Assembly: GCA_004352715.1 (NCBI GenBank)
Contig: SCFE01000019.1
Location: 2,380,426 to 2,433,250 of the forward strand
Length of the DNA stretch: 52,825 nucleotides
DNA from: Hofstenia miamia
Taxonomy: Eukaryota; Xenacoelomorpha; Acoela
Direction of reading: 5' to 3'
Part shown: positions 20,915-32,104 of the stretch, one piece after another
How the letters are laid out: every line of letters starts with the position of its first letter
How positions within the stretch are numbered: the stretch's first letter is position 1
The notes under the pieces: generated by a model
The model's database searches: none
What the model was told of the DNA's origin: nothing
Seen by the model: the letters and a program-made list of their open reading frames with translations, nothing else
Made by a program: the position numbers and the translations under genes

Positions 20915-21298
20915 ATGAATTGCCTGATATTTATTCTCTTGCTAATAAGCATTGCCATTTGCACATCTTCTCATGAATCTTGTGACTGCAACACAAATTG
21001 CAGCTGCCTCGTGTTAAAGCACATTCAAATAGATGACGATGAATTACCTACAGCTCCAAAACCAAAATCCGTAAACTACGTTTGCGAAAGTAAATTTAAC
21101 ATAACACTACCTGATACTGAAGATGGAGATGTGAATAACATCAAACAATTCCTAGTAAAAGTATTAGAAAATCAAAAAGATGAGAATGCGCATATGTACA
21201 GCATCGTGTTTAAGCCATTTTTAGTTACTGGACAACGTAGCATCATTTTCAATCTCTATCCACACGTTGACTTTACGGAAGAAAAGGATTACTACAGA
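20915..21298 (+). CDS. First exon of a two-exon secreted or type I membrane protein (family copy 1)
   Basis: This is an ATG-started exon of exactly 128 codons. Residues 1-16 form a hydrophobic signal peptide (MNCLIFILLLISIAIC). A compact Cys cluster follows at residues 23-31 (CDCNTNCSC), then the conserved stretch APKPKSV with a Cys near residue 56, then a beta-rich region ending EEKDYYR. The open frame runs on for only 11 codons past this point, and AGA is followed directly by GTATGT, a good splice donor, in phase 0. The paralogue at 45384-45767 (-) has the same length, Cys cluster, PAPKSV stretch and donor phase, so I end the exon here. The acidic-Tyr ending looks like the F strand of an Fn3-type fold, which the next exon (VKV) would continue; that is inference. 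No matching last exon is visible downstream; it may lie in the gaps at 25.6 or 27.6 kb. I do not recognise a named family. Confidence 0.7.
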
Positions 21299-21438
21299 GT
21301 ATGTTTTTTAAACATATTAATGAAATGTTAAAAATGCAATAAAATATATTTTTTGAGTAAAACATGATAAGTCATCACCAGAACAGTACATTTTTTTATA
21401 TAATTTTAACAAAACTCTCGTTTCACATTTTTGTAATC

Positions 21439-21482
<44 letters not shown>

Positions 21483-21539
21483 CAAGGTGATACCTAGTAT
21501 GTATATTATGTAGTATATTAAAGGTGATCTAAAAATGGA

Positions 21540-23520
21540 TTTTTTGGAAATTGGTAAAATCGGTAAGAATTTCATGTAGCTTTAATTTCAATAACATTAG
21601 GACAACCAATTTTTTCGAATTTCATTAACTTTTGATCCTCCCCTCACCGAAAATCATATAAAAGTATAAAGTTATACCAAAATCAATGAAATAAATGATT
21701 TCTTTGTATATGCAAATATTTTACACAATGGTTATCATGATAAATAATTAGAGACGATAATAAATCATAATTAATGTACAATTTTGTACATTGTACCCTT
21801 TCAAGAATGTTGAAAATCTTTGAATATTCGTTTATGACTGAGTTGCTGTTAATGTCTGCCTTTTTAGTACTACTTTCCTTATTACTAATGCGTAAAAGAA
21901 GAATTATTAATGCATGAAATATCAAACTTAAATGTGTTATATTGAAATAAAAATCTTTAACAGCAATGAAACTCATTTATATATGACAAGGAGTTCAGCA
22001 GTTAAAATCCTTTTCTAATCAAATTTCGGCATTTTGCTCCTGCTTTGTAAAGTAGTCCGTATCCAACTCTCACGATTAGATTTTCCAAATACTGCTTCGC
22101 TTGATTGCGAAACCATCTGTACCATTCTCTCGACCCCTTGATTGTGGCATTGATATTTAAATGATATGGGTCCTTTCATAGCTTCTTCAAGCAAATATTT
22201 CGAAGGCTTGCCTAGGAGAAGTAGCGGCACTGTTTTCTGAATGTTTGACTCCCACAGTTGGTCTAAAGATTGTCTCGTGGGTTCAAACGTCTGCTTTCGA
22301 AACTGACGAATTTGATTAGTTGCTTCTGTCAATCGTATTGACTGCTTTCTTCCTTGATTAAATTCACTCCGTTTACACGCAGACTGAGATCACTGTGGGA
22401 GACGTAAGCCAAGCCAACAGTATTTGCTCAGAATGAGCGTAGTAACTATTTTGATTCAAAACAGCCAAGATCAAAGCGAATTCGTCCACAAAAATGACAC
22501 AGAAACAAGTGTTTTATAAAATCAGGAAATTTCAGGCACTGTCGCCAATCAGTGGGGCGGTGCGTACATGAAACCAAAATGGCAAATATAATTTCATGAT
22601 GAATACTGCCATCTTTATCATCTCACTAGAAGGATTAATCGTCGAAATATACAGCACGTCTTGAATGATATCATATTTCGTTTTTTTCTGGAGGAAAGAA
22701 TTAGATTGCTTTTTGTCATTAGCTTTTCCCAAATCATTATAAAATTACTGAATTCTCTTGGCTAGAGTAACATATGGCATTTTGAATAAGTAATTCCTGC
22801 TTTCTCCAATTATCTTGAAAGTTGACTGCAATCTGCTTACATAGATCATTAGTAGAAGTTATTCCATTTTGTCCGTTTTGCTTTAAAACCAATAAGTACT
22901 GCAATACCTCCTGCCAGTTCGGAAAACATTTACAGGCAATTCAGAAGGTCGACCAATTTCGGGTTTTGAATAACGAGACCGTAGGATTTGTTACAAATTG
23001 AGATGATAAGAAAGATGCGCCCTAATAACCATTCACGTTCACACTGATTCTCTTAGTAGATATAAGATCCTATCTTGGATTTCACACACACAAACAATTA
23101 CGTGAGTTATCGAATCACTGCAGCAGGACAGCGTAATCCAATAATATCAGAAAGACAGAATACGGGTAAAGTGACTCATCACCTCTCATCGGATAGTAAG
23201 TAGTAAGGAAAGTAGAACTACAAGGCCAGACATAAACGAATATTCACAGATTTTCAACATTCTTGAAAGGGTACAATGTACAAAATTGTACAATAATGAT
23301 ATATTATCGTTTCTAATTATTTATCAAAGCAACCATTGTGTAAAATAGAAATATTTACATATACAAAGAAATCATTTATTTCATTGATTTTGGTTTAAAT
23401 TTATATTTTCAAACGATTTTAGCGGGAAGAGGTCAAAAGTTAATGAAATTCGAAAAATTGGTTGTCCTAATGTTATTGAAGTTAAAGCTACATGAAAGCC
23501 CTACCCATTTTACCAATTTT
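21540..23520. mobile_element. Element with about 300-bp inverted arms, inside TA-linked direct repeats
   Basis: 21540-21840 and 23235-23520 are inverted copies of each other (shared words include ACATTAGGACAACCAATTTT and CAATGAAATAAATGATTTC). Outside the arms, both sides carry the same direct sequence: a (TA)n run followed by TGTATCAAGGYGATASCTAG (21448-21510 and 23525-23585). The core holds minus-strand coding remnants (22015-22332, 22532-22732). Long inverted arms around a protein core suggest a DNA transposon of about 2 kb; the family is not identified. Confidence 0.65.
22015..22332 (-). CDS. Transposon-associated protein fragment with HxQxVER motif
   Basis: The 105-codon frame contains VPLLLLGKPSKYLLEEA, then CHNQGVERMVQMVSQSS, FGKSNRESWIRTTLQSRSKM and PKFD before the stop. 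From memory, hypothetical proteins in arthropods and cnidarians share C-H-x-Q-x-VER-x-V-x-x-V-(T/S)-x-x-S followed by a basic R-x-x-L-x-SR-x-x-MP-x-F ending. They are usually repeated in the genome, which suggests a transposon gene. This copy gives only the C-terminal part. It lies between the inverted arms at 21540 and 23520. Its biochemical role is unknown to me. Confidence 0.45.
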   Translation of the reverse strand: MTEATNQIRQFRKQTFEPTRQSLDQLWESNIQKTVPLLLLGKPSKYLLEEAMKGPISFKYQCHNQGVERMVQMVSQSSEAVFGKSNRESWIRTTLQSRSKMPKFD

Positions 23521-23521
23521 A

Positions 23522-23560
<39 letters not shown>

Positions 23561-23585
23561 CAAGGCGATAGCTAGTATGTATGTA

Positions 23586-24049
23586 TGTAATTTCATAGTG
23601 TTCTGAAGGCAATTCAGTAGTACCATATTAACTGCCATTGTATGATTTGCTAATACTTCTCTGAAATGAAATCCCCTATATTCTTGGATTACAGTTGACG
23701 AACTTCTGTCACTGCATTTTCTTTCAGTTCAATTGAGAACAGATTGGACCTTAATATCAAGAATTTTGCGAAGTTTCACAAAACATTGACTAGTATAATC
23801 AAAGATGCTACAGATAGTCAATATATACAACTGCTGCCTCAATCGTCTCTTTATTAAAAGTTTTTTAGCTGCCACATACAGAATTGTCAATAGCTAGCCT
23901 TCTTTATGCAATTGTTAACATGTAAGTTCCACAACAGATAACAAGTGATTGTAAGTCCGAAGATATTACGAACAATTTGATTATTATTGTTGGGGAAAAT
24001 ATTTTGCATGACAAAATGTTTATTTGAATTGATTTAGAAATCTTAGGTC
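23586..24049. other. Stretch without a recognised gene
   Basis: AT-rich, with no open frame, splice-supported exon or repeat that I can link to other parts of the window. Confidence 0.5.
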
Positions 24050-24835
24050 TGTTACACATACTATATAGATAAGTGTACCTATAGATAAACCTTGAGGTGT
24101 TCCTTGATATGCAGTTATATTAGGATCACACAATCCATTCACTTTGACCATTAATTTACGATGTTTTAGGTAACTACCACTTTATGTTACGAGTACTTTA
24201 CATCTATTCCCTTTTGTAAATTGATTGATATAGTCAAAGGCTTTACTGAAATCAAATGCTTGCAGGAAGATGCTTTGATTTTTGTTGCATAATCTAAGAT
24301 GTTGAGCAGTGCCTAGACTAGAGATGATTTAGGTTTGAATGCATATTGATCACTGTCCACCAATGATTGCAGTATCTCCCTATGTGTACTTAAAAGGTGT
24401 ATTCCAAACATTGTGCGGATACAGAACTAATAGCTAAAGGCCTTAAACTTTCTACATCCACATATTTAGTCTTAGGAATTCAAACTAGGTATGAATATTT
24501 CCAAAATTGAACTATAGATTTTTTTCTTCCTCTTTCCACACTGACACATTGACTGTTACAATTTAACTCCTTGACCAGAGAAGCATCTTGCAAAAGTTTC
24601 AATTCTACTGTCCTTTGATAGATTGTTGTACAACGTTAGTTTTTCTTTGTATGATCTCTAAAGTCTTCCAGGCATTTAGTTTCCATGTCATCAAATTCAC
24701 GAATTTCTTGACAGTATCATAATAGATTACCTCTGATTTTTCAATGTACTTTGTAGTGGATTCTCGATTATTTACCATTTTTGAGTCATCTTTCTCACCA
24801 TTGTCAACACAGTTGGTTAATAATCGCATCAAGAA
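24050..24835 (-). pseudogene. Non-LTR retrotransposon (LINE) reverse transcriptase relic
   Basis: Minus-strand readings in broken frames give the usual order of LINE RT motifs: NAWKTLEIIQRKTN upstream, a stretch like DVESLRPLAISS, SDQYAFKPKSSLV, then motif A AFDFSKAFDYINQF, then motif B YQGTPQGLSIGTLIY near 24060-24100. Several stops and frameshifts interrupt it, and the catalytic YADD region is missing. It looks most like a CR1- or Jockey-type LINE, but the clade is not certain. Confidence 0.6.
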
Positions 24836-25126
24836 AACTAGTAGAAAGCATATTTCCCTGATAAGTGTAATTACGTTTTACATGCAAAAGATGTGAACAT
24901 GATGTTCTCCCTTTCTATTTGTTTATTGCATGTACTACACATTGATGTAGACACTTTGGGTCGACTCATGTAATTTTAGATTAATGGAATTTCAATACTA
25001 AAAGCTATAATTGTTAATCGACATTTTTACCACTATGCCTTTCAGGTTAATGTAGTGCTATGATTTCTGCATAAAGCAAGTTAGCCATTTGCTTTTACAG
25101 CTTTATAGTATAATTAATGCAACTTG

Positions 25127-25568
25127 GTGAGAGTGAATAGTTTAAACAAATAGGAGTTTGAAAAATTAGTAAGATCTTGGCAAGATATTTCTAACTCTTG
25201 GTGAAATTTGCAACAAAGTTGTACGAATTTCACAAGATATTACCAAATTCCTATCAAGTTTTACAATTTTCATTGATTTCTGTAGTCTTCATTTAAATAT
25301 CAATATTTCAATATTTGACAATTTGAAGTCATTGATTGCAATTAATAAATTGGAAATTTTTTTACTATGTAATGATTTCCAGTCAGAGGGCAGGATTTTT
25401 TGATGGGAAAGGTTAGTTATGATAAAGTAAGTGACCAAATGAGATGCGAAGCCCCGCGAAAAGTTTTGAAAATGCTTTTTAAATTTTTAAATATTTTGCT
25501 GAACATTTTTTAAATTAATCATGTAAAATCAATTTTGAAAACTTGACGAGGCATTCCATCCCCCCTTG
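25127..25568. repeat. Dispersed repeat, direct copy of 5430-5870
   Basis: High identity from GGTGAGAGTGAAT to CCATCCCCCCTTG, where the N gap starts. Confidence 0.85.
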
Positions 25569-26566
25569 NNNNNNNNNNNNNNNNNNNNNNNNNNNNNNNN
25601 NNNNNNNNNNNNNNNNNNNNNNNNNNNNNNNNNNNNNNNNNNNNNNNNNNNNNNNNNNNNNNNNNNNNNNNNNNNNNNNNNNNNNNNNNNNNNNNNNNNN
25701 NNNNNNNNNNNNNNNNNNNNNNNNNNNNNNNNNNNNNNNNNNNNNNNNNNNNNNNNNNNNNNNNNNNNNNNNNNNNNNNNNNNNNNNNNNNNNNNNNNNN
25801 NNNNNNNNNNNNNNNNNNNNNNNNNNNNNNNNNNNNNNNNNNNNNNNNNNNNNNNNNNNNNNNNNNNNNNNNNNNNNNNNNNNNNNNNNNNNNNNNNNNN
25901 NNNNNNNNNNNNNNNNNNNNNNNNNNNNNNNNNNNNNNNNNNNNNNNNNNNNNNNNNNNNNNNNNNNNNNNNNNNNNNNNNNNNNNNNNNNNNNNNNNNN
26001 NNNNNNNNNNNNNNNNNNNNNNNNNNNNNNNNNNNNNNNNNNNNNNNNNNNNNNNNNNNNNNNNNNNNNNNNNNNNNNNNNNNNNNNNNNNNNNNNNNNN
26101 NNNNNNNNNNNNNNNNNNNNNNNNNNNNNNNNNNNNNNNNNNNNNNNNNNNNNNNNNNNNNNNNNNNNNNNNNNNNNNNNNNNNNNNNNNNNNNNNNNNN
26201 NNNNNNNNNNNNNNNNNNNNNNNNNNNNNNNNNNNNNNNNNNNNNNNNNNNNNNNNNNNNNNNNNNNNNNNNNNNNNNNNNNNNNNNNNNNNNNNNNNNN
26301 NNNNNNNNNNNNNNNNNNNNNNNNNNNNNNNNNNNNNNNNNNNNNNNNNNNNNNNNNNNNNNNNNNNNNNNNNNNNNNNNNNNNNNNNNNNNNNNNNNNN
26401 NNNNNNNNNNNNNNNNNNNNNNNNNNNNNNNNNNNNNNNNNNNNNNNNNNNNNNNNNNNNNNNNNNNNNNNNNNNNNNNNNNNNNNNNNNNNNNNNNNNN
26501 NNNNNNNNNNNNNNNNNNNNNNNNNNNNNNNNNNNNNNNNNNNNNNNNNNNNNNNNNNNNNNNNNN
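25569..26566. other. Assembly gap (998 N)
   Basis: Unknown bases. The left flank stops inside a dispersed repeat also present at 5430-5870. Confidence 0.98.
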
Positions 26567-27213
26567 CCCTCTGGTGAACAGAACAGAGGGGGGGATTATA
26601 GAATTGTAAAGAATTAAATAATAATTGGAAATGCAGAAATAAGACAGCTGAGCTAACAACTGTTATTGTCTAGATAATATGTATGAATTTTGGAAAAAAA
26701 TACATCAAATTGAAATTATTATAAATAAATAGTTGGAACTTTGAATTGAACTTGTTGCTTTCTAATTTCTAAAACAAGTATGGTCTAAATACTAGACTTT
26801 CTTAAAAAGGTTAGAATTGGGTAAGGGTAGATAAATAGTACAGTAAGGGTGTTAAAGATTGTCTGTAAAACTAAGATTCATAAAGTACTACTTATTTTAC
26901 GTTTAAAAAGTATCTTTTGCATAAATCATTCTGCTTTATTGTAAAATATGGATGCATTCATTTTTTTCACGACGATTACTTTGTCCAATTTATTCAAGGA
27001 AATATTAGATTGAAGAACATTAATTATCCAGCTATGATTTGTTTATAGATTTGAATAGAACGATAGATATCTTTTGACAAAAATATGGAAATGTAATCAA
27101 CACTGACTGCGTAGAACCTATCAAAAAGGTGAGGATTGTTAAATATATCCCAATCCATCTTTGGTAGGAAAAATTTGCAGGCCTTGTTGAATGCTGAATA
27201 ATTGTAATCTAGA
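26567..27213. other. Stretch without a recognised gene
   Basis: AT-rich, no frame of note. It opens at the gap edge with a C/G-rich hairpin-like word pair (CCCTCTG…CAGAGGGGGG). Confidence 0.5.
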
Positions 27214-27474
27214 GGGGGATAGAGCTGATTGTTATATGGAATTCATTATTTCTATTTCAATTGAATGCAAATTGTTTTGATAATTTACAAAATTACCTTA
27301 AGTACCGCATTTAACTTCTGTTGTTCACTGTGTACTTGATTCACTGCGATTGATTGGCTTGTTTTTTTTTTTGGTATTTTCAAATATATTTCCCAATTTT
27401 TAAATTTATAATTGTTGACATAATACTATCCCTCTTGATGCACACCATAAAGATCTAATTAGGATATACACAAG
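27214..27474. repeat. Dispersed repeat, inverted copy of 5169-5429
   Basis: Reverse complement of 5169-5429 (for example the words around ATCTAATTAGGATATACAC). The inverted and direct parts at 25-27 kb, taken with the joined version at 5.2-5.9 kb, indicate a rearranged or inverted element. Confidence 0.8.
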
Positions 27475-27614
27475 TCATTGATTGTTAAGTTTGAAATCTA
27501 ACCAATCCCACCCACCCTTACCTGGCTGACACCCCCTACATTTAATGGTAGTTAACAGTTTTTGAGTTAACATAGGCAACATTGACAAGTTTGTAACAAT
27601 TCCATGAAATATTA

Positions 27615-28614
27615 NNNNNNNNNNNNNNNNNNNNNNNNNNNNNNNNNNNNNNNNNNNNNNNNNNNNNNNNNNNNNNNNNNNNNNNNNNNNNNNNNNNNNN
27701 NNNNNNNNNNNNNNNNNNNNNNNNNNNNNNNNNNNNNNNNNNNNNNNNNNNNNNNNNNNNNNNNNNNNNNNNNNNNNNNNNNNNNNNNNNNNNNNNNNNN
27801 NNNNNNNNNNNNNNNNNNNNNNNNNNNNNNNNNNNNNNNNNNNNNNNNNNNNNNNNNNNNNNNNNNNNNNNNNNNNNNNNNNNNNNNNNNNNNNNNNNNN
27901 NNNNNNNNNNNNNNNNNNNNNNNNNNNNNNNNNNNNNNNNNNNNNNNNNNNNNNNNNNNNNNNNNNNNNNNNNNNNNNNNNNNNNNNNNNNNNNNNNNNN
28001 NNNNNNNNNNNNNNNNNNNNNNNNNNNNNNNNNNNNNNNNNNNNNNNNNNNNNNNNNNNNNNNNNNNNNNNNNNNNNNNNNNNNNNNNNNNNNNNNNNNN
28101 NNNNNNNNNNNNNNNNNNNNNNNNNNNNNNNNNNNNNNNNNNNNNNNNNNNNNNNNNNNNNNNNNNNNNNNNNNNNNNNNNNNNNNNNNNNNNNNNNNNN
28201 NNNNNNNNNNNNNNNNNNNNNNNNNNNNNNNNNNNNNNNNNNNNNNNNNNNNNNNNNNNNNNNNNNNNNNNNNNNNNNNNNNNNNNNNNNNNNNNNNNNN
28301 NNNNNNNNNNNNNNNNNNNNNNNNNNNNNNNNNNNNNNNNNNNNNNNNNNNNNNNNNNNNNNNNNNNNNNNNNNNNNNNNNNNNNNNNNNNNNNNNNNNN
28401 NNNNNNNNNNNNNNNNNNNNNNNNNNNNNNNNNNNNNNNNNNNNNNNNNNNNNNNNNNNNNNNNNNNNNNNNNNNNNNNNNNNNNNNNNNNNNNNNNNNN
28501 NNNNNNNNNNNNNNNNNNNNNNNNNNNNNNNNNNNNNNNNNNNNNNNNNNNNNNNNNNNNNNNNNNNNNNNNNNNNNNNNNNNNNNNNNNNNNNNNNNNN
28601 NNNNNNNNNNNNNN
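27615..28614. other. Assembly gap (1000 N)
   Basis: Unknown bases. The right side opens into the probable 3' LTR of the gypsy element. Confidence 0.98.
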
Positions 28615-29487
28615 TAATCAATTTTACTTTTTGATCACGTCTTCAATCTAAAGTTCTGCAATTTTGGTTCAATTTGGGGTCTGGCCGTAGTCAGAAGTTG
28701 CATTCACGATTTAAACCCTTGTAATTAGCCATTACCAAAAACCTTGGCTATTTAAATTAATAATACCTTCAAACAGCCTCCTTACTTCCCTGGTGCTACT
28801 TACTTTGTACAAGGTTACGTTTTTGGTCTGGTTCTAATTTGGTCATTAACTTTTACACAACCTTTGTAAATATGTATTACTTATGGCTTACTACGAGTTT
28901 ACATATAGATTTTTCAGTACAGTTGAGTAATTGGTCTATGTTGTACCCTAATTTCTGCTCTAACAATTAATTAATTCTTTAACTAAAACAAACAACAGTT
29001 ATTTATTAATTGTTAAATTTATGAGTATCAATTGTTTATATTCCAGGGTGGTGATTATAGCTTTTCTTTGCATCCTATGTTTTTTCATCTTACTTTGGTG
29101 CTCAGCATGCACACTTGCCACCCTGAATCTTTCCATTGGCTCTATATAAGAGTGAACTATCCATTCCTCCTTCCCATGTTGGCTGTACGTCCAGGTATAG
29201 AAGAATGTGAAGTGCATAAAGGTTCTCATATCCTTTCCTAAAAACAATTACTATTTTTCATGCAGTTAAATTAATTACAACACCTAAAGAAAAACTAAAA
29301 ATTTTTATGTTTCTAAACTACAAATGGGAACGAATATAAACAGTCTACTTTAATCTGCAAGTCCACAATCTAGACCACCTTCTATTCTTCTCCCACCATG
29401 AACTTTGTTTGTTTTCTAAACATTTTTATAAAACCAATTAATTTCTCATGCACTATAAAGTTTCTCAAATTCATCATGCATTTTATA
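28615..29487 (-). mobile_element. Probable 3' LTR of the gypsy element (open into the gap)
   Basis: On the minus strand this follows the polypurine tract at once and contains no pol sequence. It holds a TATA-like CTCTTATATAGAG near 29140, as expected for an LTR promoter. Its far end is lost in the N gap, so length and the terminal CA cannot be checked. It is not similar to the block at 34408-35465, where a 5' LTR would be expected. Confidence 0.4.
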
Positions 29488-29499
29488 CTTCCCCTTTTT
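29488..29499 (-). promoter_or_regulatory. Polypurine tract of the gypsy element
   Basis: AAAAAGGGGAAG on the minus strand, six bases beyond the pol stop codon: the expected place for the plus-strand DNA primer of a Ty3/gypsy element. Confidence 0.7.
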
Positions 29500-29505
29500 G
29501 TGAAG

Positions 29506-30309
29506 TCATACCCATGCTAACACAGGACCATATTTGTCAGGTATTTTTCTTTTACGGTCAGGATACGGGTCCCTTTGAAAAGGTCTGTCAGGAGCATTTT
29601 CTTGATCTTCTCTTTGTACCCAAATTGGCTCCAGCTCTGGGGGCGTCCCCGGTGGTGTCACATTAGCCAGTTCCAGGTTTGGAATTTCAACTTGCTGACA
29701 TAATGCCAATTCATCTTTGTTTTCCTCTTCACCTGGATTTTCTGTTTCCAATTCTTCCATCCTATCTTTTCTGATTCCAGTTTCTTTATATGGCTTCAGC
29801 TTATTTATGTGAATGATTTGCCATTTCTTCCGCGGATATTTGATATGCTTAATCTGTACGTTAACCTCATTGATTACTTTTACCACTTCATATGGCCCTG
29901 AATAAGGACTATGTAATTTCTTCACCATTCCTTTCTTAATTGCCGGGTGATACAGTAAAACTTTATCGCCCACTGAGAACTCCAGGAAATGCACCTTTTT
30001 GTTATAGTAATCACTCATCGTTTCCTGTGCTTGTCCAGTGGCTTCTATCACTGTTTGCTGTAGGCAACTCAAGTTCATCTGTAAATCTAAAATATATTGA
30101 TGTATATTATCATAATGAGGTCTTTGATCTTCCGGTTCTGGTAACAGCAGTTGCACTGGAACCTGAGCTTTCTGACCAAACATAACTTGAAATGGAGAGA
30201 CTCCTGTTGACTGGTGTCTACTTGTGTTATAGGCGAAGCAAGCCTGTTCTATAAACTGATCCCAATCATTTTGATCTTCGTCAATGTACTTGGAAATTAT
30301 ATCAATCAA
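29506..30309 (-). pseudogene. Ty3/gypsy pol, C-terminal piece (end of integrase)
   Basis: 267 codons in the same frame as the next piece, separated from it by one in-frame TGA (30310-30321 region). It reads AFNTSRHQSTG-type integrase sequence (here CFAYNTSRHQSTGVSPFQVM) and then the GPY/F module of Ty3/gypsy integrases: VGDKVLLYHP, SGPYEVVKVI, IIHINKLKPY. An acidic, Pro-rich tail ends DKYGPVLAWV. No chromodomain is visible. The polypurine tract follows the stop. Since a single stop divides it from the catalytic part, the element was probably intact not long ago. Confidence 0.85.
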
Positions 30310-30321
30310 TGTTTTGTTCCA

Positions 30322-32088
30322 TCATTCTGTTTGTCCATTTCCTTGGGGATGAAATGCTGTTGTTCGTATTTTCTTAATATCTAAAAGAAAACATAGTTGA
30401 TGTATTAAATTACTCTCAAAATTCCTTCCTTGGTCTGTCAGAATATGGTCAGGAAGACCAAACTGGGTAAATATTCTATTAACTAATACTTTAGCAGTCA
30501 ATTCCGCAATCGCGTCATTTAGAGGAAAAGCAAATGAAAATTTTGAAAATAGGTCCACCACAGTTAAAATCCATCTGTTTCCAATTTCACTTTTAGGTAA
30601 AGGACCCATAAAATCTGCAGCGATTATTTCGAAAGGATAACCTACCTTAATGGATTTCATTGGTGCCCTTACTGCTGGTACAGGAAATTTTCTTTTATTG
30701 CATCTTTCACAAGCATTTATATAAGATATCACATCATTTGTCATACCTGTCCAAAAATACAATTCTTTTATTTTTGTATTTGTTTTTGTTATTCCCAAAT
30801 GCCCTCCTGAAGGCGTTTTATGCACTGCCTCTAAAACCTTAGATATAAATACCCTAGGTATGATTAATTTTAAAGGTTGTTTAGGTTCCCTAAGATATAA
30901 TATTTGATTTTGTTCAAATAAATTTTCCCATCTTGACCAGTAATAAAGAGTCTCCCGCTGAACACCCTCCAAACTTTGTTTATCTGGTTTTATCAAAATC
31001 TTTTCAGAAATTAACTTCTTATATATTGGACTGATTATTACATCTTGTTTTTGAGCTTGAATGAATTTTTCTTTCTCCTCACAACCCAATTTTATTGAGA
31101 ATGTTAGTAAGTCCCTAGGGTCATCTATTCCTTTGTCTGGCTCTCTAAGAATTACTGGGTCCAATCTGCTTAATGCGTCGGCATTCTGATGTTTAGCTCC
31201 AGGTTTATGTACTATGTTGAAATCAAATTCTGCCAAAAATGCGAGCCAACGGTATAATTGACCACTGATTTCTCTAAAATTCCGCAGCCATTTTAAGCTA
31301 GCATGGTCTGTAATTACTGTAAACTTCCTACCATATAAATAATGTTTAAATTTTCGAACTGCCCAGACAACTCCCAAAAATTCTTTTTTTGTAGTGGAAT
31401 AGTTTAATTCAGAACCTTGTAAAGCATGACTCGCATATGCAACCACTGTTTCTCCATTTTCGCCACATTGAGACAACACTGTGCCCAGGGCCTCTCCACT
31501 TGCGTCTGTGGACAGGATGAATTCCTTCATTACATCAGGATAGTCTAAAATAGGCGCCGAGATTAATTTTTGTTTTAACTTTTCAAAAGCCTGCTGCTGG
31601 TCAGCTTCCCAGTCAAATGGACAATTTTTGTGTAACAATTTAGTCAAAGGGTAAGCTAACTCTGCATAACTTTCCACAAATCTTTGATAATACCCAGTTA
31701 AACCTAAGAAGCTGCGTAGTTGTGTTATGTTTGATGGTGGTTTTAAAAGTTTCACTGCCTCAATTTTCTCCTCATCACATTCCAGCCCTTTCTTAGAGAT
31801 CTTATGGCCCAGAAATTTTATTTCCTTCTTGAAAAAGACACATTTCTTAGCACACAATTTCAATCCCACATTTCTAAGTACTGTGGCTACCTTTCCAAAA
31901 TTTTCAAGGGTTTGTTCAAATGTATTTCCAATTACCAAAATATCGTCCAAATAAATGAGGCAAGCCTTATACAGTAATTCACCTAAAACATAATTCATTA
32001 ATCTTTGAAATTGTGAGGGTCCACTCAAAATACCAAAAGGTAAGATGTTGAAGTGAAAGTGACCTGATGGGACCGAGAAAGCCGTCAC
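30322..32088 (-). pseudogene. Ty3/gypsy pol, central piece (RT, RNase H, integrase core)
   Basis: 588 codons. RT: FNILPFGILSGPSQFQRLM and the catalytic YLDD at residues 46-49, then the connection (FLGLTGYYQRFV). RNase H: STDAS with Asp 195, KKEFLGVVW with Glu 236, TDHASLKWL with Asp 261, and HKPGAKHQNADALSRL. Integrase: HHCC zinc finger (His 423, His 430, Cys 460, Cys 463), catalytic Asp 492 (ADFMGP) and Asp 552 (LTDQG), and Glu 588, which is the very last residue before the in-frame TGA. RT, RNase H and integrase catalytic residues are thus all present. The order RT-RH-IN identifies Ty3/gypsy (Metaviridae-type). The start shown is only the edge of a frameshift: the reading frame continues from the upstream piece with both a stop and a frame change at 32089-32104. 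Confidence 0.92.
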
Positions 32089-32104
32089 ACTCCTTAATTT
32101 TCAT

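Noticed and set aside
21683-21976. Minus-strand frame with a hydrophobic stretch next to the copy 1 first exon
   Set aside because: It lies in the inverted arm of the 21.5-23.5 kb element and on the wrong strand to be the missing last exon.
24994-25050. Acceptor-like TTTCAG followed by GTTAATGTA, a possible last exon for the copy at 20915
   Set aside because: The frame stops after five codons and shows no membrane span.
29940-30842. Plus-strand frames over the gypsy pol region
   Set aside because: They are shadows of the pol frame, which carries all the motifs.
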